From: JBMYYR01 sp965243605 | Lineage (GTDB): Bacteria > Bacteroidota > Bacteroidia > Flavobacteriales > CAJXXR01 | Length of the DNA: 64,000 nt | Direction: 5' to 3' | NCBI GenBank assembly: GCA_965243605.1 | Contig: CBDEVQ010000028.1 | Location: forward strand, 10,045-74,044 | Shown here: positions 22,123 to 31,600 of the stretch, piece by piece | How the letters are laid out: the number at the start of each line of letters is the position of its first letter | Position numbering within the stretch: position 1 is the stretch's first letter | The notes under the pieces: model-generated | What the model saw: the letters and a program-made list of their open reading frames with translations, nothing else | What the model was told of the DNA's origin: nothing | Database searches by the model: none | Position numbers and translations under genes: made by a program

Positions 22123-22139
22123 AATATGTCAATGATCTT
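22123..22139 (-). promoter_or_regulatory. leader copy of 17-nt boxA-like element
   Basis: Identical to 20283-20299, placed about 50 bases before the 16S 5' end. Resembles the TTTGACATATTG-type leader signals of Bacteroidota rRNA operons. Confidence 0.55.
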
Positions 22140-22162
22140 GCTATTCTTGCGAATTGCGAGGG

Positions 22163-22196
22163 CAAATATAAAAACTTTATTTCATACATTCCAAAT
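22163..22196 (-). promoter_or_regulatory. rRNA operon promoter P1 (proximal)
   Basis: TTTG, 21 bases, then TATATTTG (22170-22163) on the minus strand. Matches the Bacteroidota -33/-7 consensus. A CCCTCGCAATTCGC initial transcribed segment follows. Confidence 0.8.
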
Positions 22197-22321
22197 CTTT
22201 TTCAATTAATTTCTACTTATCGTGAAAATTAATTTCTAACTATTTAAAATCCCTACTTACAACTCTCAATGATCGTTACAATACTACTGAGAAACGTACA
22301 TCGTTTCCCGTATTGCGAGTG

Positions 22322-22351
22322 CAAATGTAAACCCTTTTTCTACATTCACAA
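22322..22351 (-). promoter_or_regulatory. rRNA operon promoter P2 (distal)
   Basis: TTG, 19 bases, then TACATTTG (22329-22322), followed by CACTCGCAATACGG, which parallels the segment after P1. The interval 22075-22485 holds these two promoters and the repressor-gene terminator and no gene. Confidence 0.78.
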
Positions 22352-22430
22352 CCTTTAAATCAAATTTATTTAAAACAAATAATCAACTCAATACTTAAAA
22401 CTCTATAAATCAATTTTTAAACAATAAAAA

Positions 22431-22456
22431 AAAAATATAGATAAATCTATATTTTT
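22431..22456 (-). terminator. terminator of the S24 repressor gene
   Basis: Perfect 12-bp stem AAAAATATAGAT / ATCTATATTTTT with a 2-base loop, followed on the minus strand by about ten T; 29 bases after the repressor stop. Confidence 0.85.
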
Positions 22457-22485
22457 ATATCAAGTCATAATTTAAGGTGTAAACA

Positions 22486-23226
22486 TTACTTTAAATGTTC
22501 TTTTATAAATTGAACATCTTTATAAATTTCATCCAGTCTATTAATTTTATCAGTTTCTAATGATGCACTAATTTTACTGTGATATTTCCATAATTCTAAA
22601 ACCTCTTCGGATTGTATATATATAGGAGCATATTCAGGATTTAAAGAAACGAGCTTTAACTGCATTCCTTTTTTATAAACTTGTTTTAAACGCAAACTCT
22701 CCTTTTCTACAATAATACAAATATCACCATCCTTCACATCTTCTATACGATCAATAGCTTTAGCCAATACCCAATCATTCTCATGTACGAATGGAATCAT
22801 ACTATCACCAGAAATCTGAAACCCTCTAAATGTTGTATGTTTATATTCCGGAAGTGGAAATGTAAACGCTGGTAGCTCATCATAAAACTCTATATCATTT
22901 AAATTACTTCCATACCCAGCAGATGCTTTTTGATTAACCAAAAGAATATTTTCATTTCCATGATTATCTACACTTATCATTTGTGGAATAACATCAATAC
23001 TATTTGGATTAAGTAATTTCTTATTACTCTTTCCATATAACCATAAAGGATTGATGTTATATTTTTCTAGAAGTAATACAACTACCATTCCTGTAATACG
23101 AATACGACCTCGTTCAATTTCGGCCGTTGTAGATTTAACACCTAACTCAACAGCAAACTGACTCTGCGTTAACCCAAGCTCCTCTCTTATATGCTTAAAA
23201 CGTTTAGCTTCTATAGATAAATTCAT
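22486..23226 (-). CDS. LexA-like XRE/S24 self-cleaving repressor
   Basis: Protein of 246 residues. N-terminal XRE helix-turn-helix (residues 5-60; LGLTQSQFAVELGVKSTTAE). The C-terminal part is an S24/LexA-type peptidase: cleavage site Ala103-Gly104 (KASAGYGS), nucleophile Ser142 (SGDSM) and Lys181 (LRLKQVYK). Such proteins cleave themselves on the RecA filament and release their operators. It is divergent from the DinB-DnaE2 pair with paired palindromes between, so it should repress both itself and the polymerases. Many Bacteroidota lack a standard LexA; this is a likely local substitute. Confidence 0.9.
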   Translation of the reverse strand: MNLSIEAKRFKHIREELGLTQSQFAVELGVKSTTAEIERGRIRITGMVVVLLLEKYNINPLWLYGKSNKKLLNPNSIDVIPQMISVDNHGNENILLVNQKASAGYGSNLNDIEFYDELPAFTFPLPEYKHTTFRGFQISGDSMIPFVHENDWVLAKAIDRIEDVKDGDICIIVEKESLRLKQVYKKGMQLKLVSLNPEYAPIYIQSEEVLELWKYHSKISASLETDKINRLDEIYKDVQFIKEHLK

Positions 23227-23230
23227 AACT

Positions 23231-23238
23231 CAAAAATA
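23231..23238 (-). promoter_or_regulatory. -7 element of the repressor gene
   Basis: TATTTTTG on the minus strand fits TAnnTTTG five bases from the ATG. The operator at 23250-23260 lies just upstream of it, as expected for autorepression. The very short leader makes this tentative. Confidence 0.4.
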
Positions 23239-23249
23239 TAATTTTTATT

Positions 23250-23302
23250 GGAAATAATCCTATTTAATGGATTATTTACATATACTATGGAATAATTCCA
23301 TA
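23250..23302. promoter_or_regulatory. operator cluster of the mutagenesis cassette
   Basis: Three related boxes: GGAAATAATCC (23250-23260), its inverted near-copy GGATTATTTAC (23269-23279), and GGAATAATTCC inside the 17-bp palindrome TATGGAATAATTCCATA (23286-23302). The last one abuts the -7 element of the polymerase promoter. Layout fits binding of a dimeric repressor to both promoters. Confidence 0.7.
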
Positions 23303-23308
23303 AATTTG
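23301..23308 (+). promoter_or_regulatory. -7 element of the DinB-DnaE2 operon
   Basis: TAAATTTG matches TAnnTTTG and overlaps the last two bases of the palindromic operator; 25 bases before the ATG at 23334. Confidence 0.65.
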
Positions 23309-23333
23309 TATTAATTACATAAAAACACTAAAC

Positions 23334-24482
23334 ATGGGCAATACTATATTACATATGGATCTTGATACGTTTTTTGTATCCTGTGAACGATTAATTGATA
23401 GTTCTTTAATAGGGCGTCCTATTTTAGTGGGTGGAACGGGTAATAGAGGGGTGGTTTCTGCTGCTAGTTATGAAGCTAGAAAATATGGAGCTAATTCTGG
23501 TATGTCTATGAAATTAGCAAGAATGCGCTGTCCCGAAGCTACAATTATTAGAGGAAATTCTTCTACATATACAAAATACTCTAAAATGGTAACAGAAATA
23601 CTACAAGAGAATGTTCCTATTTTAGAGAAATCAAGCATTGATGAGTTTTATGCCGATTTATCCGGTATGGACAGATTTTATGGGAGCTATAAATTTGCTT
23701 CAGAACTTAGAACTACCATTATTAAGGAAACAGGTTTACCAATTTCATTTGGGTTATCAATTAATAAAACGGTTTCTAAAGTTGCGACTAATGAAGCTAA
23801 ACCCAATAATCAATTAAAAATTGATTCAGGATTTGAAAAACAGTTCTTAGCTCCGTTATCTGTACGTAAAATCCCAATGGTTGGAGAAAAAACATACTAT
23901 AGATTAAGAAACTTAGGCATTAAAAAAGTTGAAACACTTCAAAACATGCCATTGCAAGCCATCGAACAAATTTTTGGTAAAAATGGGCAAGTCATGTGGA
24001 AACGAGCTAATGGAATAGATAAAAGTCCTATTGTAGAATATCATGAAAGAAAGTCTATATCTAGTGAACGTACATTTGAAAAAGACACCATAGATTTAGA
24101 TAAGTTAAAATCATTACTCATTGGCATGAGCGAGCAGTTAGCATTTCAATTACGTAATGAAGAAAAAATTTGTTCAGTAGTTACAATTAAAATTAGATAT
24201 TCTGATTTTAACACATACACAAAACAAATAAAAATACCATACACGGCTGCTGATCATGTTATAATACCTATTGTATTAGAATTATTTAAAAAACTACATA
24301 GTAAGCGCCTTTTAATACGATTAATAGGCGTAAGACTCGGCGGTTTAACTGGAGGCAACCTACAGATATCATTATTTGATGACGTCCATAAAACGATTGG
24401 TTTATATCATGCTATGGATGATATAAGAAAACGATTTGGTAAAACCAGCATATTAAGAGCGTCTACACTATATAATGATTAA
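23334..24482 (+). CDS. dinB: Y-family DNA polymerase (DinB / Pol IV)
   Basis: Protein of 382 residues. Catalytic residues are present: Asp9 (HMDLDTFF), and Asp103-Glu104 (SSIDEFYADL), with the YEARKYG block. A beta-clamp motif QISLF is at 344-348. Y-family polymerases copy past damaged bases with low fidelity. Unlike ImuB of ImuA-ImuB-DnaE2 cassettes, whose acidic residues are degenerate, this one should be active. It is the first gene of a two-gene operon with a DnaE2-like polymerase and faces the S24 repressor, so it should be damage-induced. Confidence 0.93.
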   Translation: MGNTILHMDLDTFFVSCERLIDSSLIGRPILVGGTGNRGVVSAASYEARKYGANSGMSMKLARMRCPEATIIRGNSSTYTKYSKMVTEILQENVPILEKSSIDEFYADLSGMDRFYGSYKFASELRTTIIKETGLPISFGLSINKTVSKVATNEAKPNNQLKIDSGFEKQFLAPLSVRKIPMVGEKTYYRLRNLGIKKVETLQNMPLQAIEQIFGKNGQVMWKRANGIDKSPIVEYHERKSISSERTFEKDTIDLDKLKSLLIGMSEQLAFQLRNEEKICSVVTIKIRYSDFNTYTKQIKIPYTAADHVIIPIVLELFKKLHSKRLLIRLIGVRLGGLTGGNLQISLFDDVHKTIGLYHAMDDIRKRFGKTSILRASTLYND

Positions 24483-24510
24483 TTCTTTCTATCCTTAACT
24501 TATTTGTGTT

Positions 24511-27462
24511 TTGATTAATAACCATACATATTACAGCCTGAGATATGGGACTTACAACAGTTCTGATCTTCTTGCATTGGCTAAAAACTTTGGATACAAA
24601 ACACTTTGTATAACAGATATTAATAATACCTCAGCTTGTTTAAGTTTTGCACGACAAGCTTCTGAATTTGGGATACGCCCTATACTAGGGATTGATTTTA
24701 GGAATGGTATTCAACAAGAATATGTTGCACTCGCTAAAAACAATATCGGTTTTCAAGAAATTAACTCCTTTTTATCTCAACACCTTCATCAAAAAAATAA
24801 ATTCCCTCAAATAGCACCAAGTTTCAATCATGCATCTATTATATATCCATTTAATAAACTTCAAATTTTAAATAAAACAACATTTTCAAAAAATGAATAC
24901 ATTGGTGTGTCTATTAAAGATCTTACTAAAATTTCTTTTTCTAGCCTTATTCGCCATAAAGATAAAATGGTCATAATGACAAGTAGTTCTTTCCGCAATA
25001 GAAAGGATTTTAATATCCATAGACTTCTTAGGTCTATCGATTCTAATTGTTTATTAAGTCAATTATCAACCGATAATCAGGCCGATGAAAATGATCAACT
25101 AATTCTTTACTCCGAGTTCAAAAAAACATATAGTTCTTTTCCTTTTCTTCTTAAAAATACCGAAGATTTTCTTGACCTCCATTCCATAGATTTTAACTTC
25201 ACAAAATCTAAACAACACCAAAATAAACTTCATTATACAAATAGTAAGGAGGAGGATATTGCCTTATTAAAAGCTTTGTGTAAAAAAGGCATTAAGTATA
25301 GATTCCAAAAAGAAACACAAACGATTACAGCACGAATAAATAAAGAACTCAAGGTAATTGAAAGCATGAATTACATATCCTTTTTCCTCATTAATTGGGA
25401 TATAATACAATACGCCAAATCTAAAGGCTATTATCATGTTGGACGTGGTAGCGGAGCAAATAGTATCATTGCATATTTATTAGAAATAACAGATGTAGAT
25501 CCAATAGATTTAGATTTATACTTTGAACGTTTTATGAATCTATATAGAAGCAGTCCACCTGACTTTGATATTGATTTCTCTTGGAAAGATAGAGCTGATA
25601 TTACGGATTATATTTTCAGGCGATTTGGAGAAAATGGACAAGTTGCTTTATTAGGTACATATAATACGTTTAATAAAAAAGGAATAATAAGAGAATTAGG
25701 AAAAGTATTTGGCCTTCCGAATCATGATATAGAAATGCTCATTTTTGGAAAATATGATATAAAAAAACTAGACCATTATCAACGGTTAGTGCATCAATAT
25801 TCATCCGTAATGGAAAAGATTCCAAACCACTTAAGTGTACATTCTGCAGGAATACTTATAAGTGAAAAACCTATTCATTATTTTACAGGAACATTTTTAC
25901 CGCCAAAAGGATTTCCTGTAACACAATTTGATATGAATATTGCAGAAGATGTAGGTTTATATAAGTATGATATTTTAGGACAACGTGGATTAGGGAAAAT
26001 TAAAGATACCCTGGCCATCATAAAAAAAAATCAACCATTAAGACCGAAGATAGACATACATAATGTTAAACCATTTTTAATAGATGACAATATTAATACC
26101 ATGGTTAGTAATGCAGAATGTATTGGATGTTTTTATGTAGAATCTCCCGCCATGCGCATGCTATTAAAAAAACTTAATGTAAACACTTATTTAGGTTTAG
26201 TTGCTGCAAGTTCTATTATTAGGCCAGGTGTTGCTAAAAGTGGTATGATGCGCGAATATATTCTGCGCCATAAAAAGAAAAGTCTTCATAGTGAAATCCA
26301 TCCGACTATGCAGTCTTTAATGAGCGACACCTATGGTATTATGGTTTATCAGGAAGATGTTATAAAAGTAGCACATCACTTTGCTGGATTAGACTTAAAT
26401 GAAGCCGATGTATTACGTAGAGCTATGAGTGGAAAGTTTAGGTCCAGAACTGTTTTCACACAAATAAAAGAAAAGTTTTTCAAGAACTGTATTGAACGTA
26501 AATATAATCCAAAATTAGTTCATGATGTATGGTTCCAGATAGAAAGCTTTGCAGGATATGCATTTGCTAAAGGGCACTCTGCATCTTATGCAATTGAAAG
26601 TTATCAGAGTTTATATCTTAAGCACTATTATCCATTAGAATTTATGGTTGCTGTACTTAATAATGGTGGTGGCTTTTACAAACCTGAAATCTACATTCAC
26701 GAAACAAAGATGCTTGGTGGAAATATTCTGGCTCCCTGTATAAATAACAGTTTATACGAAACTACTATTAGAAGTAAAGATATTTATTTAGGTTTTATGT
26801 TTCTATCTAAAATTGATACTAAAACTATAGCACAAATAATTCATGAAAGAAATACAAATGGGGCTTACACTTGTTTGGATAATTTCTTAGAACGTATAAA
26901 TATAAGTTTAGACAACCTTGAAATACTGATCCGTATTAATGCATTCCGATATACTAAAATTGAAAAACAACAATTACTGTGGGAAGCGCATCTGAAATAT
27001 CAACCTAAAACAGCAAATACATATTCATTGTTTGAACATCAGAAACCAAAACATATTTCACTTCCGAAACTTGAATATTCAAAATTTGATAATATACATG
27101 ATGAAATTGAACTATTAGGATTTCCATTATGCAATCCATTCGATATACTCAAACTTCCCGTTACGTCTCAACTAACAGCAAATAGTCTTGCAAATTATTT
27201 AAATAAATTCATTGAAATCTATGGATATCTAGTTGCTGTAAAAAGTGTAAAAACTAATCAGGGGAAATATATGTATTTCGGAACCTTTATAGATATAAAA
27301 GGACAATGGATAGATACTGTCCATTTCCCTAAATCTCGAGAAAAGCATCCTGTTCATGGTTCCGGGATTTATAAACTTATCGGGAAAGTGGTTAGTGAAT
27401 TTGACTTTTTATCTCTTGAAGTGTCCTCAATGTATAAAATGCCTTACGTCGATTTAGATTAA
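24511..27462 (+). CDS. dnaE2: DnaE2-type error-prone DNA polymerase III alpha
   Basis: Protein of 983 residues with a TTG start; the family begins with a short leader then HTYYSLRYGT, and no ATG lies close by. PHP domain about 1-250; C-family polymerase palm with GRGSGANSIIAYLL and the catalytic triad Asp351, Asp353, Asp355 (PPDFDIDF); helix-hairpin-helix and tail at the C-terminus. It is about 180 residues shorter than replicative DnaE, in line with the DnaE2/ImuC group. Starts 28 bases after dinB in the same operon. It overlaps the convergent DTW gene by four bases at the 3' end. Confidence 0.88.
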   Translation: MINNHTYYSLRYGTYNSSDLLALAKNFGYKTLCITDINNTSACLSFARQASEFGIRPILGIDFRNGIQQEYVALAKNNIGFQEINSFLSQHLHQKNKFPQIAPSFNHASIIYPFNKLQILNKTTFSKNEYIGVSIKDLTKISFSSLIRHKDKMVIMTSSSFRNRKDFNIHRLLRSIDSNCLLSQLSTDNQADENDQLILYSEFKKTYSSFPFLLKNTEDFLDLHSIDFNFTKSKQHQNKLHYTNSKEEDIALLKALCKKGIKYRFQKETQTITARINKELKVIESMNYISFFLINWDIIQYAKSKGYYHVGRGSGANSIIAYLLEITDVDPIDLDLYFERFMNLYRSSPPDFDIDFSWKDRADITDYIFRRFGENGQVALLGTYNTFNKKGIIRELGKVFGLPNHDIEMLIFGKYDIKKLDHYQRLVHQYSSVMEKIPNHLSVHSAGILISEKPIHYFTGTFLPPKGFPVTQFDMNIAEDVGLYKYDILGQRGLGKIKDTLAIIKKNQPLRPKIDIHNVKPFLIDDNINTMVSNAECIGCFYVESPAMRMLLKKLNVNTYLGLVAASSIIRPGVAKSGMMREYILRHKKKSLHSEIHPTMQSLMSDTYGIMVYQEDVIKVAHHFAGLDLNEADVLRRAMSGKFRSRTVFTQIKEKFFKNCIERKYNPKLVHDVWFQIESFAGYAFAKGHSASYAIESYQSLYLKHYYPLEFMVAVLNNGGGFYKPEIYIHETKMLGGNILAPCINNSLYETTIRSKDIYLGFMFLSKIDTKTIAQIIHERNTNGAYTCLDNFLERINISLDNLEILIRINAFRYTKIEKQQLLWEAHLKYQPKTANTYSLFEHQKPKHISLPKLEYSKFDNIHDEIELLGFPLCNPFDILKLPVTSQLTANSLANYLNKFIEIYGYLVAVKSVKTNQGKYMYFGTFIDIKGQWIDTVHFPKSREKHPVHGSGIYKLIGKVVSEFDFLSLEVSSMYKMPYVDLD

Positions 27463-28235
27463 TCGATTTTACTTTTAAGTAGTTGAAGTTCCTTTAAAAA
27501 AGGCTTTGTATCTATATCTTCTATATTTGAAGAATAGATTAATCTATTAATTTCTTTTATTCTTCGTTTTATTTTAGTGTACTCAGATGAAGATTTATGT
27601 CGAGAATTAGAAAATCTAAAACTCTCTTGAATTCTTATCATTTCACTCAAGGTATCTAATAAGCCACCATAACGATTTCTATCCTTTTCAAGAATCCTCA
27701 AACTCTCAACAATAGCTTCTAAACTACAAACGTAATTAACATCTGGCTCCTTTCTTAAGCTATAGTTAGTAATTGCTTTAGGCGTAAAAGCATAATGCTG
27801 AATAGAATTAAAACAAGTCGTTTTATTTAATATTTTCTTTGCTTCTGGCCATGTTCCATCCACAACAAATAAACATTCCAATTCTTTTGGTGCTAAAGAT
27901 AAATCTATAGCTGATTCCGATGGATATAACACTCCAACGTTTTCAATATTAAATTCAGACAATTTAGTGTTAAAGACTTCATCGTCGTCAAAATTAACAC
28001 CAGTGTACAGAAATGAGTTTTTTAGAGATAGTTCAGCAATTTTAGCCGTATTGAAGGTCTTTCCTTTTTCATTTGGATGTTGTAAAATACCAATTGTACA
28101 TGGGTTATTTTCAACATGAATAGAATGACACAAACAAACACGTTTTGGCCTTAAACATGTATAGCAATATTGTCTAGTGTCTTCATCACTGTTGTCTCTC
28201 CAATTGCTTCTTTCTGGTCTAATACACTTTGTCAT
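27459..28235 (-). CDS. DTW-domain tRNA aminocarboxypropyltransferase-like protein
   Basis: Protein of 258 residues. N-terminal CYTCLRPKRVCLC zinc-like cluster, then the DTW signature in VVDGTWPEAKKIL and a conserved YSLRKEP segment. DTW proteins (TapT family) use S-adenosylmethionine to make acp3U in tRNA. The C-terminal 60 residues are a basic helical extension. Family is clear; which tRNA position is modified is not. Confidence 0.85.
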   Translation of the reverse strand: MTKCIRPERSNWRDNSDEDTRQYCYTCLRPKRVCLCHSIHVENNPCTIGILQHPNEKGKTFNTAKIAELSLKNSFLYTGVNFDDDEVFNTKLSEFNIENVGVLYPSESAIDLSLAPKELECLFVVDGTWPEAKKILNKTTCFNSIQHYAFTPKAITNYSLRKEPDVNYVCSLEAIVESLRILEKDRNRYGGLLDTLSEMIRIQESFRFSNSRHKSSSEYTKIKRRIKEINRLIYSSNIEDIDTKPFLKELQLLKSKID

Positions 28236-28265
28236 AACAATAAATCTAATACTTTGTTCTATAAA

Positions 28266-28301
28266 AAAAAGCTTCTTTCAAATATTTGAAAGAAGCTTTT
28301 T
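28266..28301 (-). terminator. terminator of the rpoB-rpoC operon
   Basis: A perfect 36-base palindrome (two 18-base arms, AAAAAGCTTCTTTCAAAT and complement) with T-tract, 24 bases after the DUF3467 stop. Confidence 0.92.
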
Positions 28302-28324
28302 ATATAGTTTAAACACTTAAAAAA

Positions 28325-28630
28325 TTAAGCTTCACCTGTAGGTCCCATATTAAATGGCATTGCAACCTTTTGTTCATTAATATCACCATTTGCATTTTCA
28401 AACTTATGTAAGTTATCAGCTAAAGCAGCATATAAACGCTTAGCGTGCGATGGAGACATAATAATACGAGATTGAACTTTAGCCTTAGGCGCGCCTGGCA
28501 TTAAGTTAATAAAATCAAGAACAAACTCTGTTGGAGAATGATTTACAATAGCAAGGTTACAATACTTACCATTTGCTACATCCTCAGTTAATTCAACATT
28601 AATATTTTGTTGTTGTTTTTCGTCAGCCAT
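28325..28630 (-). CDS. DUF3467 protein behind rpoC
   Basis: Protein of 101 residues (NINVELTEDVANGKYCN, VLDFINLMPGAPKAKVQSR, HAKRLYAALADN). DUF3467 proteins are found directly downstream of rpoC across Bacteroidota, as here (three bases apart), hinting at a role with RNA polymerase, but no function is established. It closes the transcription unit just before a strong terminator. Confidence 0.9.
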   Translation of the reverse strand: MADEKQQQNINVELTEDVANGKYCNLAIVNHSPTEFVLDFINLMPGAPKAKVQSRIIMSPSHAKRLYAALADNLHKFENANGDINEQKVAMPFNMGPTGEA

Positions 28631-28633
28631 TTT

Positions 28634-31600
28634 TTAATTTTCTAAATTATTTGTTTGCTCTCTACGAACAGCTTTAATTCTGTTATATTCTTTTAATCCT
28701 GTTCCTGCTGGGATCTTATGTCCAACAATAACATTCTCTTTTAATCCTTCTAAGAAGTCTTCTTTACCTTTAACGGCAGCCTCATTAAGTACTTTTGTTG
28801 TTTCCTGGAAGGAAGCAGCAGACATGAAACTTCTCGTTTGAAGAGAAGCTCTTGTAATACCTTGAAGAACTGGCATACCAGTTGCAGGTTGTGCATCACG
28901 GTATTGAACTAAAGTTAAATCTTTACGTTTAAGAATAGAATTTTCATCTCTCAATTCACGTAATGAAACAATCTGTCCTTCAATTAAGTTTTCAGATTCT
29001 CCAGCATCTGTAATAACCTTCTTATTAAAGATGTTATTATTTTCAGCTAAGAATTCATTCTTATGAACTAAAGTAGACTCTAAGAAACGTGTATCACCAG
29101 CATCAAGTATCTGAAGCTTACGCATCATTTGTCTAACAACTACTTCGAAATGCTTATCGTTAATTTTTACCCCCTGAAGACGGTAAACCTCTTGAATTTC
29201 ATTTACTAAGTATTGTTGTACAGCTGTAGGTCCTTTAATTGCAAGAATATCTTTAGGAGTAACTGCTCCATCTGACATTTGCATACCAGCTTTTACGAAG
29301 TCATTTTCTTGAACAAGAATCTGCTTAGATAGAGATACTAAGTATTTCTTCACTTGACCAGTCTTAGACGTTACAATAACCTCTCTGTTACCACGCTTAA
29401 TCTTACCATAAGACACAATACCATCAATTTCTGAAACTACAGATGGATTAGAAGGGTTTCGTGCTTCAAATAATTCTGTTACACGAGGTAAACCTCCGGT
29501 AATATCCCCAGTTTTAGCTGCAGATCTTGGCATCTTAGCAATAATTTGCCCAGCGGCAATTTTATCACCAGTATTAACAGAAATACTAGCTCCAACAGGT
29601 AACGTATACGCTTTAATTGTTTCTCCTTTCGAATCTACAATCTTCACTAATGGAATTTTCTTTTTATCTCTGTTTTCTGAAGTAATTTTTTGTTGGAATC
29701 CAGTTTGCTCATCCGTTTCAGTTCGGTATGTTAAACCTTCTACAAGGTTTTCATATTCTACCTTACCTTTTACTTCAGATAAAATAACAGCATTAAATGG
29801 ATCCCATTCACAGATTACATCACCCTTTTGAAGTGTATCTCCTGAGTTTGCTTTCATATATGCACCATAAGGAATGTTCTGAGTATGGAAAGCAATACCA
29901 GTATTGATATCTACTAAACGCATTTCAGCAGTACGACCAATTACGATCTCTACTTCTTTATCCTTATCGTTTTTACCTTTTACAGTTCTTAATTCATCAA
30001 AGTGAAACAATTCCGGCACGTTTAGCAGAAATTGTATTCTCTTGTGCCGATCCCCCGGCAACCCCTCCAACGTGGAATGTACGAAGTGTAAGCTGCGTAC
30101 CAGGTTCACCAATAGACTGAGCGGCAATTACACCAACAGCTTCACCTTTTTGAGTCATACGGTTAGTTGCTAAACTACGACCATAACACTGTGCACAAAT
30201 ACCTTGTTTTGTTTCACAAGTTAATGCCGATCGAATTTCAACCGTTTCTATTCCCGAAGCATCAATTTCTTTAGAAATAGCTTCGTCAATAACATATCCT
30301 TCTTCAATAATTACATCTCCAGATTCTGGGTGAGTAATTGTTTCTAAAGTAACACGTCCAACAATACGATCTGCTAAAGATTCAACGATATCATCGTTTT
30401 TCTTTAATGCTGATTCAGATAATCCTCTTAATGTACCACAATCTTCCTCAGTAATAATAACATCTTGTGCTACATCTACTAAACGACGAGTAAGGTAACC
30501 TGCATCGGCCGTTTTTAAGGCTGTATCGGCAAGACCTTTACGTGCACCGTGAGTAGAAATAAAGTACTCAAGAATTGATAATCCTTCTTTAAAGTTAGAT
30601 ACAATCGGGTTTTCAATTACCGCACCTCCAGAAGAGTTCGATTTTTGAGGCTTGGCCATAAGACCACGCATACCAGTTAACTGACGTATTTGCTCCTTAG
30701 AACCACGGGCTCCAGAATCAAGCATCATGTATACTGAGTTAAACCCTTGTTGATCTGAACTTAACTGATTCATTGCAATCTCAGTTAAATCAGAGTTGGT
30801 TTTAGTCCAAATATCAACAACTTGGTTATAACGCTCTTGGTTGGTAATAAGTCCCATTCCATAATTATCAAGAATGTTTCCTACCTTAGAATTGGCGTCA
30901 GCAACCATTGTTTCTTTCTCTTTAGGGATAATAATATCACTAAGTGAGAATGATAAACCACCTTTAAAGGCCATATAGTATCCTAATGACTTAATATCAT
31001 CTAAGAATTTAGATGTTGTAGGAACATCTGTTTCTTTTAAGATACGACCAATAATATCTCTAAGTGCTTTCTTTGTTAATACTTCATTGATAAATCCAAC
31101 AGATACTGGAGTTGATTCATTAAATAGAACACGTCCAACTGTTGTTTCAATCAATTTATTTACAATCTCACCGTCCTCTTTTATGTTAACACGACAGTGA
31201 ATAATTGCGTTTAAGTTTACTTTTTTCTCATTAAAGGCAATAATAACCTCTTCTGCTGAGTAGAACTTCACACCTTCACCTTGAATTACTTTCTCTGGTG
31301 TAGAACGACGTCCTTTAGTCATATAATAAAGACCTAATACCATATCCTGAGAAGGTACAGTAATTGGAGCTCCATTGGCAGGGTTAAGGATATTATGAGA
31401 TCCTAACATTAAGATTTGAGCTTCTAAAATAGCCTCTGGTCCTAATGGTAAGTGAACAGCCATCTGGTCACCATCAAAATCGGCGTTAAATGCCGAACAT
31501 GCAAGTGGATGTAACTGAATCGCTTTACCTTCTATTAATTTAGGTTGGAAAGCCTGGATACCTAAACGGTGCAGTGTAGGAGCACGGTTAAGTAATACAG

